A stretch of DNA of 64,000 bases. Origin: Prochlorococcus sp. AG-402-N23 (GTDB taxonomy: Bacteria; Cyanobacteriota; Cyanobacteriia; PCC-6307; Cyanobiaceae). Each line of letters opens with the position of its first letter. Position 1 is the first letter of the stretch. The stretch is from the NCBI GenBank assembly GCA_003216355.1, contig QCIX01000001.1, positions 105,799-169,798 of the forward strand. Direction: 5' to 3'. This document shows, one piece after another, positions 50,993 to 60,827 of this stretch. Position numbers and translations under genes: made by a program. The notes beneath the pieces were generated by a model. That model was not told the origin of the DNA. It worked only from the letters and a program-made list of their open reading frames with translations, and ran no database searches.

Positions 50993-52846
50993 CTAGATAT
51001 AATTCGCTACTTTAACTTCCGATCGGTTGAGCAAGTCTTGGATATCTTCAGTGTCTATAGTTTCTCTTTCAATTAGCATTTGAGCCATTTCGTCAAGAAC
51101 AGTTCTATTATCTGTTAAAACTTTTGTAGCTCTCTTATAGGCGACATCAACAAGTTCTGAAACCTCTACATCAATTGTTGCGGCTGTATCTTCAGAGAAG
51201 TCTCTTGTAGAACTCATATCTCTTCCGAGAAACATTCCACCTTGAGATTGACCTAGAGCGACTGGACCTATTTTGTCACTCATACCGAATTTAGTGATCA
51301 TTTGTCTTGCTACATTGGCAACTTGTTGTAAATCATTTGAAGCTCCAGTTGTTACCTCTTCTTCGCCATAGACTATTTCTTCAGCAACTCTTCCACCAAG
51401 AGCTACAGCCATTTGATTTTGAAGGTAAGAACGAGAGTAAAGACCAGATTCCATTCTTTCTTCACTTGGAGTAAAGAAGGTTAGACCTCCAGCTTGACCT
51501 CTTGGAATGATTGAAACTTTTGCTACTGGATCATAATCAGGCATTAATGCTCCAACGAGTGCATGACCAGCTTCGTGATAAGCAACTAACTCTTTTTTCT
51601 TATCACTGATGACTCTATCTTTCTTTTCTGGGCCAGCCATAACTCTTTCAATGGCATCACCGACTTCATCGTTACTTACTTTATCTAAATCTTTTCTAGC
51701 TGCTAGTATTGCTGCTTCATTTAAAAGATTAGCTAAATCTGCACCAGTAAATCCTGGTGTTCTTCTAGCAACTTTATCTAAATCAACGTCTTTTGATAGA
51801 GTTTTATCTTTCGCATGCACATTTAATATCTGCAATCTTCCAGCATAATCTGGTCTATCTACTGTTACCTGTCTATCGAATCTTCCAGGGCGCATTAAAG
51901 CTGAATCTAAAACATCTGGTCTGTTGGTGGCAGCAACTATTATTATTCCTGAATTACCTTCGAAACCATCCATTTCTGTTAGGAGTTGATTTAATGTTTG
52001 TTCTCTTTCATCATTTCCTCCTCCCATACCAGCACCTCTTTGTCTTCCAACTGCATCTATTTCGTCAATAAACACAATACAAGGAGCATTCTTTTTAGCT
52101 TGTTCAAAAAGATCTCTAACTCTGCTAGCTCCAACTCCTACAAACATCTCTACAAATTCTGAACCAGATATTGAGAAAAAAGGTACACCTGCTTCTCCAG
52201 CTACTGCTTTTGCTAACAATGTTTTTCCTGTACCAGGAGGGCCAACAAGAAGCACTCCTTTTGGAATTTTTGCTCCGACTGCAGTAAATCTATCTGGACT
52301 CTTAAGAAAATCTACAACTTCTGTAAGTTCTAATTTTGCACCTTCAACACCAGCAACATCTGAAAAGGTTACTTGTGTTGATGGTTCCATTTGAAGTCTA
52401 GCTTTACTCTTGCCAAAACTCATGGCAGGGTTACCGCCTCCAGCATTCCCACTTTGGGATCTTCTGAAAAGAAAAAATAGACCTCCGATCAAAAGTACTG
52501 GGAAAATTAAGCTACTTACAGCCTGTTGCCATGGATTGGCTAATTTTGTAGGAGTTACAGCTATATCTACATTATTCTCAGTCAGTATTTTTAATAAATC
52601 TTTGTCAGGGGCTAAATTGACCTCAGACCTGCTCCCATCATTTTCAACAACTTGAGCTGTGGCATTATCTGGAGATATTAGGACTCTACTGATTTCTTTA
52701 TCTTGCACTGCCTCTATAAAATCACTATATCTCAAAGTCTTTGTAGAACTTTCAGTACTAGGTTTATCAAAAACTGAAGTACCAATGAAAATTACAGTAA
52801 TAACAGCTAGGACGTAAAGTCCTACGTTTCTCCAACGTTTGTTCAC
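50993..52846 (-). CDS. ftsH: ATP-dependent zinc metalloprotease FtsH
   Basis: [44 protein letters not shown]. Confidence 0.98.
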   Translation of the reverse strand: MNKRWRNVGLYVLAVITVIFIGTSVFDKPSTESSTKTLRYSDFIEAVQDKEISRVLISPDNATAQVVENDGSRSEVNLAPDKDLLKILTENNVDIAVTPTKLANPWQQAVSSLIFPVLLIGGLFFLFRRSQSGNAGGGNPAMSFGKSKARLQMEPSTQVTFSDVAGVEGAKLELTEVVDFLKSPDRFTAVGAKIPKGVLLVGPPGTGKTLLAKAVAGEAGVPFFSISGSEFVEMFVGVGASRVRDLFEQAKKNAPCIVFIDEIDAVGRQRGAGMGGGNDEREQTLNQLLTEMDGFEGNSGIIIVAATNRPDVLDSALMRPGRFDRQVTVDRPDYAGRLQILNVHAKDKTLSKDVDLDKVARRTPGFTGADLANLLNEAAILAARKDLDKVSNDEVGDAIERVMAGPEKKDRVISDKKKELVAYHEAGHALVGALMPDYDPVAKVSIIPRGQAGGLTFFTPSEERMESGLYSRSYLQNQMAVALGGRVAEEIVYGEEEVTTGASNDLQQVANVARQMITKFGMSDKIGPVALGQSQGGMFLGRDMSSTRDFSEDTAATIDVEVSELVDVAYKRATKVLTDNRTVLDEMAQMLIERETIDTEDIQDLLNRSEVKVANYI

Positions 52847-52892
52847 GATAAAAAATCTTTAATAAATCTATAATACTAATAATAAAACATTA

Positions 52893-54068
52893 TTAAGAGC
52901 GTCTTAGAACATCTACTACACTTTTGAATGCAAACCATTCAGGAATAGGTTCATCATTTCTTAATTTCTTTCTAAATTCAGTACCACTAAGTTTCATAAT
53001 TTCATAATTAAATTCTTTAGCTTCTTCAGCTGTTATATATCCTTTTTCCTTCGTATAAACTAAATTTTTTGAAGGAACAGTTTGCATCATCAATTCATCG
53101 GCACACTTATTCGCAAAATTTTGGGCGTCATATGGACCATAAAAATCTTCACCAGTTGATGACGACTTACAACCAGCCATATCTCTACCAATAATAAAGT
53201 GGGTACAGCCATAATTTCTTCTGATTATCATATGTTGAAGAGCTTCTCTTGGCCCAGCCATATGCATTGAGTAAGGTAAAAAAGCCCATTTTATTCTTTC
53301 ATCAGATATTTCCTCTTCTAATTCTTTATAGGTCAAATATCTAACTTTACCAGGGATATCATCTTGTTGAGTTGGTCCACAAGTTGGATGGACTAAAACA
53401 ACTGAGTTGGAGGAGACATTATCTGAAAGTAAGGCATTAGTAAATAATTCATAATGTGCTCTATGAATTGGATTTCTGCATTGAAATGCAACTACATCAT
53501 GATTTGATGGCAGTGTAGATCTAACTTCTTCTGGGGTTTTGCAGGGGAATTCTCTAATTGGTAGTTCGAAACCATAAACTCTTCCCCCTATGTAAAATCT
53601 CCCTCTCTCGTTAAAAATCATCTTAACAGCAGGATGATCTAAAGAATTAGTACCATAACAAAGTTCAGCTTCTAAGGATTTGTCAGGCTCCCATTTAGAG
53701 CTAACTTCTAAAACTGCAATTTTTTGTTTTTTATAAGTAAGCAATATTGTCTCTCCAGCTTTTACTTTTTCATTATTTGAATCAAATACAATAGGCAAGC
53801 CAAAAAGCAACCCGTTTGTATTTCTATTATTTTTAATTACCGAATTGTAGTTATTTTCATCCATAAAACCTTCCAATGGAGAAAAAGCTCCAACCATCAA
53901 AAGTTCTACATCGCATGCATTTCTCTCGCTACATTCAAACTCAAAAGTAGCTTTAGAGATAAGATCATTTTTAAGGTTTTTATCTTTGATAATTAAATTT
54001 TTTAGTTCCCCTCCATAAGGCGGTATTAGTCCATTAGTATCTGTTTTAGTTTTTTGTTGTAATTCCAT
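52893..54068 (-). CDS. sat: ATP sulfurylase
   Basis: AFQCRNPIHRAHYELFTNAL, GRDMAGCKSS. Confidence 0.97.
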   Translation of the reverse strand: MELQQKTKTDTNGLIPPYGGELKNLIIKDKNLKNDLISKATFEFECSERNACDVELLMVGAFSPLEGFMDENNYNSVIKNNRNTNGLLFGLPIVFDSNNEKVKAGETILLTYKKQKIAVLEVSSKWEPDKSLEAELCYGTNSLDHPAVKMIFNERGRFYIGGRVYGFELPIREFPCKTPEEVRSTLPSNHDVVAFQCRNPIHRAHYELFTNALLSDNVSSNSVVLVHPTCGPTQQDDIPGKVRYLTYKELEEEISDERIKWAFLPYSMHMAGPREALQHMIIRRNYGCTHFIIGRDMAGCKSSSTGEDFYGPYDAQNFANKCADELMMQTVPSKNLVYTKEKGYITAEEAKEFNYEIMKLSGTEFRKKLRNDEPIPEWFAFKSVVDVLRRS

Positions 54069-54096
54069 TTTTTAAATTGATAAAGAAAAATTTTGA

Positions 54097-54127
54097 AAAA
54101 AAAAGAGGGGTTTAACCCCCTTTTTCT
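54097..54127 (-). terminator. terminator downstream of psbO
   Basis: GGGG tttaa CCCC flanked by A-tract (plus strand). Confidence 0.75.
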
Positions 54128-54139
54128 CTTGAGTAGGAT

Positions 54140-54979
54140 TTATGCCTTTCTTCCGTAAAGCTCCCCAATTATTTTTACATCAAGTGGATCCTTTGAACCC
54201 ATATCTGTATCTGAAGGTTGGATAGCTTCAAAAGTGCCAGCAAATTCGTCTGTGTCAGAATCTACATTGTTGATTGAAAGAGTAATAACGCCAGTACCAT
54301 TTACATCAACTTTAATATTTTCTTTTGCAAGTTCTTCGTCATCTCCTCCTAATGCAACTAAACCTTGAGCATATTCAACACCAGTATTTTTAGCTCTTGC
54401 CTTAGGATCTAGAAAGTCACCAGTTCTGTAGTTAGGTGTAAATGTCGAACCACTAACCTCAGTGCCTGGCTCAATAGATGAAGGCAAATCAGCTATAAGA
54501 TCTTTTGCTGAGAATGCAAATGGCACCTCTAAACCACCAGGAGTTAATACAGTAATAAGTTGAAAATCAATACCACCCTTTTCAGTGAAAGTTCCTGAAT
54601 CTATATCCCCATAAACTTCTGTCACTGTGGTGTTATTTCTAGGACTAATAATTTTTGTAGAAACAAATTCTGCAGCTTTACGTTTTGTCCCTGGCACTTT
54701 TACATAAACTTCTGTTGGATGCATACATATTCCTTTAAGGCTATCTCCATTCCCTAGAGATATTGATCCGACAAGAGATGAGTCTAATGTAGGGCAATCA
54801 TTAGCTTTTCCTGTGTTAACAACATCTGTGAATTGTGCATTTCCTCTTTCAGAAAAAGCAAATGTTTTAACAGGTACGAAAGCAAAAGTTATACAAATTG
54901 AAATAACAAAAGCTAAGAAAGAACGAATTCTCATAATTAAAGTTGCAGTAAAGTTCTGTGACGATAGATTAAAGGTCAT
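54140..54979 (-). CDS. psbO: PSII manganese-stabilising protein; real start probably the internal ATG at 54931 (MRIRSFLAF)
   Basis: YGDIDSGTFTEKGGIDFQ, TPGGLEVPF, ELYGRK; signal peptide begins at MRIRS. Confidence 0.95.
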   Translation of the reverse strand: MTFNLSSQNFTATLIMRIRSFLAFVISICITFAFVPVKTFAFSERGNAQFTDVVNTGKANDCPTLDSSLVGSISLGNGDSLKGICMHPTEVYVKVPGTKRKAAEFVSTKIISPRNNTTVTEVYGDIDSGTFTEKGGIDFQLITVLTPGGLEVPFAFSAKDLIADLPSSIEPGTEVSGSTFTPNYRTGDFLDPKARAKNTGVEYAQGLVALGGDDEELAKENIKVDVNGTGVITLSINNVDSDTDEFAGTFEAIQPSDTDMGSKDPLDVKIIGELYGRKA

Positions 54980-55150
54980 CTAATAAGTTCAGTACGGATA
55001 TTACAAGGGAAAGGACCATAAAAGTTAGGACTATTAAATCCTCGAAACAACCCGTAGCTTTTTAGATTTTAAAAAACTGGAATTATTTTAAGCTATCACA
55101 TTATTTTTAATGATTAAGATTACAAAAAAATACAAATTAAAAAATTTTTT

Positions 55151-56407
55151 TTATTTTTTTAATGAAATAATTTGGGTTATTAATTTATTTGCTAAATCAA
55201 TTTTTGATGTTTTGTTAATGTAGTGTTCCATATTGTTAGTGTCGAATAGCCAACCTTCATTTTGTGCCAAAAAACCAAATCCTTGGCCTTCAAGATCAAT
55301 TGGATTTGCGAATAGATAATCACAACCCTTTTGGATAATCTTTTCTTTAATTGTCATTCGTGCTTCTTCGATAGATCCTGTAAAAGCACAAAAGCCTACA
55401 AAAACTTGGTTATCTTTTTTTGATTTACTAATTGTTTTTAAAATATCTGGGATTAGCTCAAAGTTTTGATTCAAATGAGCATTAATTTTATTTTTGGGAA
55501 TTTTAGCTGAAGCATCAGAGGTTATCTTGAAATCAGATACTGCTGCATTCATGAAAAAATAATCGCAACTTGATATTTCATTATTAAGTGCCCTAATTAA
55601 ATCAACACTAGTTTCAATTTCATATCTTTTTATTCCATCAGTAAGATTCTTATCGATTTTCAGAGGCCCATGAACATATTTTACTTGTGCTCCTCTGAAC
55701 CTCGCTACTTGAGAAAGAAGTAGGCCCATAGCTCCAGAACTTTTGTTAGTAATGTGTCTTGCCGCATCAATTTTCTCTGAGGTACAACCTCCAGTTATTA
55801 AAATTTCTTTATTAAGTAAATCTTTGCGATATTCATTTTGTTTGTGTGAAGCTATAAATTCAAGAGCTAATTGGATTAGATCATTTGGAGGTATCTTACC
55901 GATGCCCGTAGCATCACATGCTAAGAGACCTTCACTTGGTTGCAAAGACAAAACATTTTCGTAATTCTGTAAATTCTCATAATTTTTTTGGACAGCTTTA
56001 TTTAGCCACATTTGTGTATTCATTGCTGGTGCAACAATAATTGGCTTTATATTTGCTATTAAGATGCTTGGGATCAATCCCTCAGCATTTCCAGTTACCC
56101 ATTTTGCTAATGTTGTCGCTGTTAAAGGGGCGATGATTAAAATATCAGCCCAATTACATAGTTCTATGTGAAGAGGTGTCGATTGACTATCAGACCATTG
56201 ATCATTTTCTAAAATGCACGGGTTTCTACTTAAAATAGAAAGAGAAAGCGGCTTTATTAATTTTTCTGCATTTTTTGATAAAACGCATCTGATTTCATAA
56301 TTTTCTTTCGCTAATTGGCTAACTAATAATGGAATTCTTACAGCTGCAATACTCCCAGTTATTAATAAAAGAACATTTATTTTGGAGTCCTTAGTTTTAG
56401 TTTTCAT
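55151..56407 (-). CDS. coaBC: bifunctional phosphopantothenoylcysteine decarboxylase/ligase
   Basis: ITGSIAAVRIPLLVSQL, APAMNTQMW, TGGCTSEKIDAARHITNKSSG. Confidence 0.96.
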   Translation of the reverse strand: MKTKTKDSKINVLLLITGSIAAVRIPLLVSQLAKENYEIRCVLSKNAEKLIKPLSLSILSRNPCILENDQWSDSQSTPLHIELCNWADILIIAPLTATTLAKWVTGNAEGLIPSILIANIKPIIVAPAMNTQMWLNKAVQKNYENLQNYENVLSLQPSEGLLACDATGIGKIPPNDLIQLALEFIASHKQNEYRKDLLNKEILITGGCTSEKIDAARHITNKSSGAMGLLLSQVARFRGAQVKYVHGPLKIDKNLTDGIKRYEIETSVDLIRALNNEISSCDYFFMNAAVSDFKITSDASAKIPKNKINAHLNQNFELIPDILKTISKSKKDNQVFVGFCAFTGSIEEARMTIKEKIIQKGCDYLFANPIDLEGQGFGFLAQNEGWLFDTNNMEHYINKTSKIDLANKLITQIISLKK

Positions 56408-56633
56408 CGAAAGGTTCCTGATCGAGGAGATGGGTATAATTAGTTGTTAATTCAGGCCTATTGATTGCAAGAGCCCTCAGTAAGTGCCAGTCTTTTAAAC
56501 CATCAAATGGAGTATTATAATTATCTTCCTCTAGCCTTTTAGCGAGCTCAAGGGTCATTTCTTCATCAAAAGAATTTACTAGTTCCTCACTTATTTTATT
56601 TTCAGAAATGAATTTCATATTGAGTAAGGTCAA
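56397..56633 (-). CDS. DUF2555 protein
   Basis: DEEMTLELAKRLEEDNYNTPFDGLKDWHLLRALA; overlaps coaBC start. Confidence 0.8.
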   Translation of the reverse strand: MTLLNMKFISENKISEELVNSFDEEMTLELAKRLEEDNYNTPFDGLKDWHLLRALAINRPELTTNYTHLLDQEPFDEN

Positions 56634-56837
56634 TATACTCTAATAATAAAGCCTCAAGTAATTATTTAAAATTGATATAAGAATTAAGTACATATTTTCA
56701 AGGATATGATAATTTTCAATTTTCATAATCTTTTCAAATTGTTGTTAGGTCATTTATCTTCATTTTCAGTCATAAATATGCAAACTCTCCTTTTCAAAAA
56801 TATTATTTCTTAAGATATCCTTGTAATTATTTATATC

Positions 56838-57038
56838 ATGTCGCAAACCAAAAGAGAGCAAGTAATTAGTCACATACGCTATTTAAGGCAAGAGCTCAGA
56901 GCAATGCATTTAGGAATAAAAGAAGATGACCTTTTCCCTGAACCAGGCGAATTAAGAGGATTAATGGCTCAGTTCGAAGCATTACTTGAATTAATAGAAG
57001 GAAATACTAAAATTCAATCAAATTCTGAAGCGGCTTAG
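56838..57038 (+). CDS. small conserved hypothetical protein
   Basis: MSQTKREQVISHIRYLRQELRAMHLGIKEDDLFPEPGELRGLMAQFEALLELIEG. Confidence 0.75.
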   Translation: MSQTKREQVISHIRYLRQELRAMHLGIKEDDLFPEPGELRGLMAQFEALLELIEGNTKIQSNSEAA

Positions 57039-57049
57039 TTTAATGCAAA

Positions 57050-57391
57050 ATGGTTGTTAAACCTCAAAAGACAAAATTTCAGTTAAAAATTGTTGAAAAT
57101 ATTCAGACATTAAGTATTTGGGCTAATAATCCATGGCGAAGATATTCAATATCATTGATTACTCTTTTAATCGGCTACTTTTTTGGAAGTTCTCTTGGTA
57201 TGGTAAGTGCCGTTGTGGAACTCATGGATCCTGTAGCAGCTTTTTTAGCAGTAGTTTTTATTGAGTTTTTAATAGTTCTAAGAAGAAATTTAAGATTTGA
57301 AAGGAAAAATAAATTTTTAGTACTTTTATTAGACTCTTTAAGATTGGGACTATTTTATGGTTTCTTTACTGAAAGTCTTAAGTTGCTATAA
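57050..57391 (+). CDS. ycf20: Ycf20/DUF565 family protein
   Basis: NPWRRYSISLITLLIGYFFGSSLG...DPVAAFLAVVFIE...LLDSLRLGLFYGFF. Confidence 0.82.
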   Translation: MVVKPQKTKFQLKIVENIQTLSIWANNPWRRYSISLITLLIGYFFGSSLGMVSAVVELMDPVAAFLAVVFIEFLIVLRRNLRFERKNKFLVLLLDSLRLGLFYGFFTESLKLL

Positions 57392-57393
57392 AT

Positions 57394-58410
57394 TTACTTG
57401 TTGTGTTTTTGTAATAGATAAAGCAAAGCCATTCTTATAGGGATACCATTTGCAACTTGATTATTAATTAAGCAATTAGGATATCGATCTACCACTTTGC
57501 TGCTTATTTCAATATCTCTGTTTATGGGACCAGGATGTAGAATTGGAATTTCTTTATTATTTAAAGATAATTTCTCTGAGGTTAAACCATAATCCAAACT
57601 ATATGAATCAATGCTACTTAGTAAATTTTCCATCATTCTTTCTTTCTGGAGTCTTAAAACAATAATCGCATCTGCAATTTTTATTGATTCTTCCAATGAT
57701 CTAGAAATTGTTATGGAACCTCTTGATTTGACAGGATCTTCTGTTTGATTTGGCGCGGGCGTTTTTAAAAAATTGATAAATTCATCAGGTATTAATGTCT
57801 TAGGACCACATAAAATTATATCGGCGCCGAATGCACTCAAAGCCCAAATATTTGACCTGGCAACCCTTGAATGATTAACGTCTCCAATAATTAAAATTTT
57901 TTTGGAATTTAAAACCTCTGGATTCAGTGTTTTTTGGGAAAAGAATTTTATCAATGTATAGATGTCAAGCAATCCTTGGCTGGGGTGACTATGTAATCCA
58001 TCTCCCGCATTAAGAACCGAAGTCTTGGAATTTATTGCATCAAGTTTTTTTGCGATCTCAAAGGTTATGTAACTTGATGAATGTCGGATAACTAATGTAT
58101 CCGCCCCCATAGCAGAATAAGTTATGGCTGTATCAATTATTGTTTCGCCTTTTGTTAAAGAGCTGGAGGATGGTGCAAACGTTTGGACATCAGCAGAAAG
58201 TCTTTTTGCTGCAAGCTCAAAACTATTTTTTGTTCTTGTACTAGCTTCAAAAAATAAAGACGTTACCAAAGTCCCTTGTAAGGCTGGTATCTTTTTTGTT
58301 CCTGCATTCTTTAGTGCATCAAATCTATTAGCTAATTCAAATACTGACTCATAATCTTTAATTGAAAAATTAGCTAGTGTGTGGATATGTTTATGAGGCC
58401 AAGTTTGCAT
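57394..58410 (-). CDS. pyrB: aspartate carbamoyltransferase catalytic subunit
   Basis: [47 protein letters not shown]. Confidence 0.97.
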   Translation of the reverse strand: MQTWPHKHIHTLANFSIKDYESVFELANRFDALKNAGTKKIPALQGTLVTSLFFEASTRTKNSFELAAKRLSADVQTFAPSSSSLTKGETIIDTAITYSAMGADTLVIRHSSSYITFEIAKKLDAINSKTSVLNAGDGLHSHPSQGLLDIYTLIKFFSQKTLNPEVLNSKKILIIGDVNHSRVARSNIWALSAFGADIILCGPKTLIPDEFINFLKTPAPNQTEDPVKSRGSITISRSLEESIKIADAIIVLRLQKERMMENLLSSIDSYSLDYGLTSEKLSLNNKEIPILHPGPINRDIEISSKVVDRYPNCLINNQVANGIPIRMALLYLLQKHNK

Positions 58411-58431
58411 TACGCTTAAAAAGATAAATGA

Positions 58432-59016
58432 TTATTGAAATTTAGGTGTTCTGTCACCTTTTAATCTTTTACTTACACTCCTACTATTTTTGAGATACCA
58501 ACGCCATTTTATATTTTTTGCCTTTGATATGCCAATTCTTGTAGTTTGAATAAGATCTTTTTCTTCTAGAGTGGATTCTCTTGGATAAATCGATAAAGAT
58601 TTGTTATTAAGCATTTCAAGTGAGTTCAATGAAATGTCTACGTTGAATGTCTTAGTTACCAGGCCAGGTCCAGAAGCTAATCTTTCATTTTTTTTAGATA
58701 TAAAAACTGATCTTATTAATACACCACTCGCAAAATTTTCTTTATCAGTAACTATGTTTAAACAATGATGAATGCCATAAGATTTGTAAATATAAAATGT
58801 CCCAGGTTTGCCAAATAATGATTTGTTTGATTCAGTCATTTTGCGGTAGCCATGACAGGCCTCTTCTTCCTGTGAATAAGCTTCAGTTTCAACAATTACC
58901 CCCTTAACTTGATCTATCTCATTATTTTTTTTTATGAGGTGACAGCCTATTAAATCAGGGGCAACAAGTTTAGAGTGCCTATAAAAAAAATTTTTTGGAA
59001 ATAATTCTTCTTCTAT
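58432..59016 (-). CDS. mpg: 3-methyladenine DNA glycosylase (MPG/AAG family), no canonical start
   Basis: Frame continues above the tracked ATG (58839): (ATA)EEELFPKNFFYRHSKLVAPDLIGCHLIKKNNEIDQVKGVIVETEAYSQEEEACHGYRKMTESNKSLFGKPGTFYIYKSYGIHHCLNIVT. Confidence 0.8.
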   Translation of the reverse strand: MEEELFPKNFFYRHSKLVAPDLIGCHLIKKNNEIDQVKGVIVETEAYSQEEEACHGYRKMTESNKSLFGKPGTFYIYKSYGIHHCLNIVTDKENFASGVLIRSVFISKKNERLASGPGLVTKTFNVDISLNSLEMLNNKSLSIYPRESTLEEKDLIQTTRIGISKAKNIKWRWYLKNSRSVSKRLKGDRTPKFQ

Positions 59017-59187
59017 TTTTCAATATTTATCTAATAACATATTTAGCTGAGAAAAATAATTAAGGCTATTAATTGATATTGATTTTCAAAAAGTTGTGAT
59101 TATTTTTTAAAATTATTTGAAATTCAAAGGATATGTAAATAAGATGTTCTGAATAAACTATTATTTAATAAGAGAAATATTAAAGGC

Positions 59188-59481
59188 ATGACAAAAATAA
59201 CAAAAGAGGAAGTAAAAAAAGTTGCTTATTTAGCTAGATTAGAACTTAATGAGAATGAAATTAATAATCATGCAGAGCAATTAGAAAAGATATTGGATTA
59301 TATAAGACAACTTGAGAAAATTGATACAGATGATGTCCCCTGTACAACGAGAGCTATAGAGGTTATCAATGTATTTAGAAAAGACGAAAAGAAAAATTCT
59401 GATTGCAATGAAGAGCTTTTAGAATTGGGTCCATCGAGAGAAGATAAATATTTTAAAGTACCAAAAATTATTAATGAATGA
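59188..59481 (+). CDS. gatC: Asp/Glu-tRNA(Asn/Gln) amidotransferase subunit C
   Basis: KEEVKKVAYLARLELNENEI; PSREDKYFKVPKI. Confidence 0.95.
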   Translation: MTKITKEEVKKVAYLARLELNENEINNHAEQLEKILDYIRQLEKIDTDDVPCTTRAIEVINVFRKDEKKNSDCNEELLELGPSREDKYFKVPKIINE

Positions 59482-59486
59482 GTTAT

Positions 59487-60518
59487 TTAGTTACTTCCAA
59501 TAAATGTTTTGTTGACTATCTTTAGTAAATATTTTTTTATTTTAAAGCCTGGATATAAATTTATGATTTTTCTTATTTTCCCCCTCTTTTTGCTATGACT
59601 CCTTATACCTATTAATAAATCATAAATAAAGTTAAAAATGTCTTCTTTACTTTCAAATATACCAACCCTTTGAGGGGAGCCTTTTTTATCCAATAATGGC
59701 TTAGTTTTTTCATAAGCTATTTTGTATTCAAACCAAGGAATCGAAGGCCAAAGATGATGAATGAGATGATAATTTTGTCCCATTATTAATAAATTCATAA
59801 ATTTGCTTGGATAAACTCGAGAATTTATCCATTTATTTCTTGATCGAAATGGTCTATGGGGTAAATAATCAAAGAATATTCCTAAAGTGACTCCTACCAT
59901 TAATGCGGGGCCGAACCATAAATTATAAATTAAATTCATAAAGTCAAATTTCAAACCTGCCAAGATAATTGTTATGAATATGGATCTTTCAATTCCCCAT
60001 TGTAGTAATTCATATCTTCGCCAAAGTTTTTTTTGAAAGAAAAACACCTCATGATAAAAAAATCTTGGAGCAATTAGCCAAATTGGACCAAAAGTACTGA
60101 CAATATGATCTGGGTCATTTTTGGGGTGATTTACGTGAATATGATGTTGTAAATGAACTCTCGTAAAAACTGGGAAGCTAAACCCTAATAGAATTGCTGA
60201 ACCATGACCCATTGCTTGATTTATCCAAGGAACTGGATGAGCAGCTTTATGACAGGCATCATGAATAACAGTACCTTCTATATGTAAAGCTAAAAACGCA
60301 GTGGCTACAAGTAAAGGTAAAGGCCAAACACCTCTATACCATTGCCATATGCTAAGAAAAGCAAGAAAATAACCGCCAAAAAATAAACCTAATGTTGGAT
60401 TCCAAAAACTTGGCGGATCTACGTAATTTTTAATCTCTTTTTGCCAATTAAATGTTTTTGAAGAATTAGTATTTTTCGTTGTATTTTTACTGGTTAAGTT
60501 TGAAATTGTTTCTTTTAT
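59487..60518 (-). CDS. crtR: beta-carotene hydroxylase, no canonical start
   Basis: Tracked ORF starts at 60212 but the frame continues to 60518: (ATA)KETISNLTSKNTTKNTNSSKTFNWQKEIKNYVDPPSFWNPTLGLFFGGYFLAFLSIWQWYRGVWPLPLLVATAFLALHIEGTVIHDACHKAAHPVPWINQAMGHG...; His boxes HDACH, HLQHH, HLIHH. Confidence 0.88.
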   Translation of the reverse strand: MKETISNLTSKNTTKNTNSSKTFNWQKEIKNYVDPPSFWNPTLGLFFGGYFLAFLSIWQWYRGVWPLPLLVATAFLALHIEGTVIHDACHKAAHPVPWINQAMGHGSAILLGFSFPVFTRVHLQHHIHVNHPKNDPDHIVSTFGPIWLIAPRFFYHEVFFFQKKLWRRYELLQWGIERSIFITIILAGLKFDFMNLIYNLWFGPALMVGVTLGIFFDYLPHRPFRSRNKWINSRVYPSKFMNLLIMGQNYHLIHHLWPSIPWFEYKIAYEKTKPLLDKKGSPQRVGIFESKEDIFNFIYDLLIGIRSHSKKRGKIRKIINLYPGFKIKKYLLKIVNKTFIGSN

Positions 60519-60540
60519 TCTTTAAATAATATAACTAATA

Positions 60541-60628
60541 TTTTAAGATGATTGCATGCTCAAACATAAAAAATTTCTTTTAAGAAATTTTTAATTTTAT
60601 TTAATGTGTCAAATTAATCATCTTAAGA
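60541..60628. other. long imperfect hairpin in crtR/tRNA-Leu intergenic
   Basis: Outer arms TTAAGATGATT (60543-60553)/AATCATCTTAA (60616-60626); inner AAATTTCTT/AAGAAATTT. Confidence 0.6.
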
Positions 60629-60674
60629 AAAAAAATTTTTAAAATAAACCTCTTTCAATTATTATTTTATTTGA

Positions 60675-60756
60675 GCGGTCGTGGCGGAATTGGTAGACGC
60701 GCGAGTTTTAGGTACTCGTATCTTAGGGTGTGGGAGTTCAAGTCTCCCCGACCGCA
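60675..60756 (+). tRNA. trnL-UAG: tRNA-Leu (UAG), CCA not encoded
   Basis: Acceptor GCGGTCG/CGACCGC, D-arm GGCGGAATTGGTAGACGC, anticodon arm CGAGT-TTTAGGT-ACTCG, T-arm GGGAGTTCAAGTCTCCC, long variable arm. Confidence 0.97.
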
Positions 60757-60809
60757 CTTAAGGGAATTCTGATAGATAGTTTGCTTATCCATATCAACTC
60801 TTATAATTT

Positions 60810-60825
60810 AATTAAGTACTTAATT
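60810..60825. promoter_or_regulatory. 16-bp perfect palindrome next to a start codon
   Basis: AATTAAGTACTTAATT, 2 bp before ATG 60828. Confidence 0.4.
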
Positions 60826-60827
60826 TA

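Noticed and set aside
51609-52655. Plus-strand ORFs at 51609, 51793 and 52410
   Set aside because: Antisense shadows of ftsH.
56699-56823. 9-bp inverted repeat CAAGGATAT ... ATATCCTTG
   Set aside because: Over 100 nt apart in AT-rich DNA; could easily be chance.
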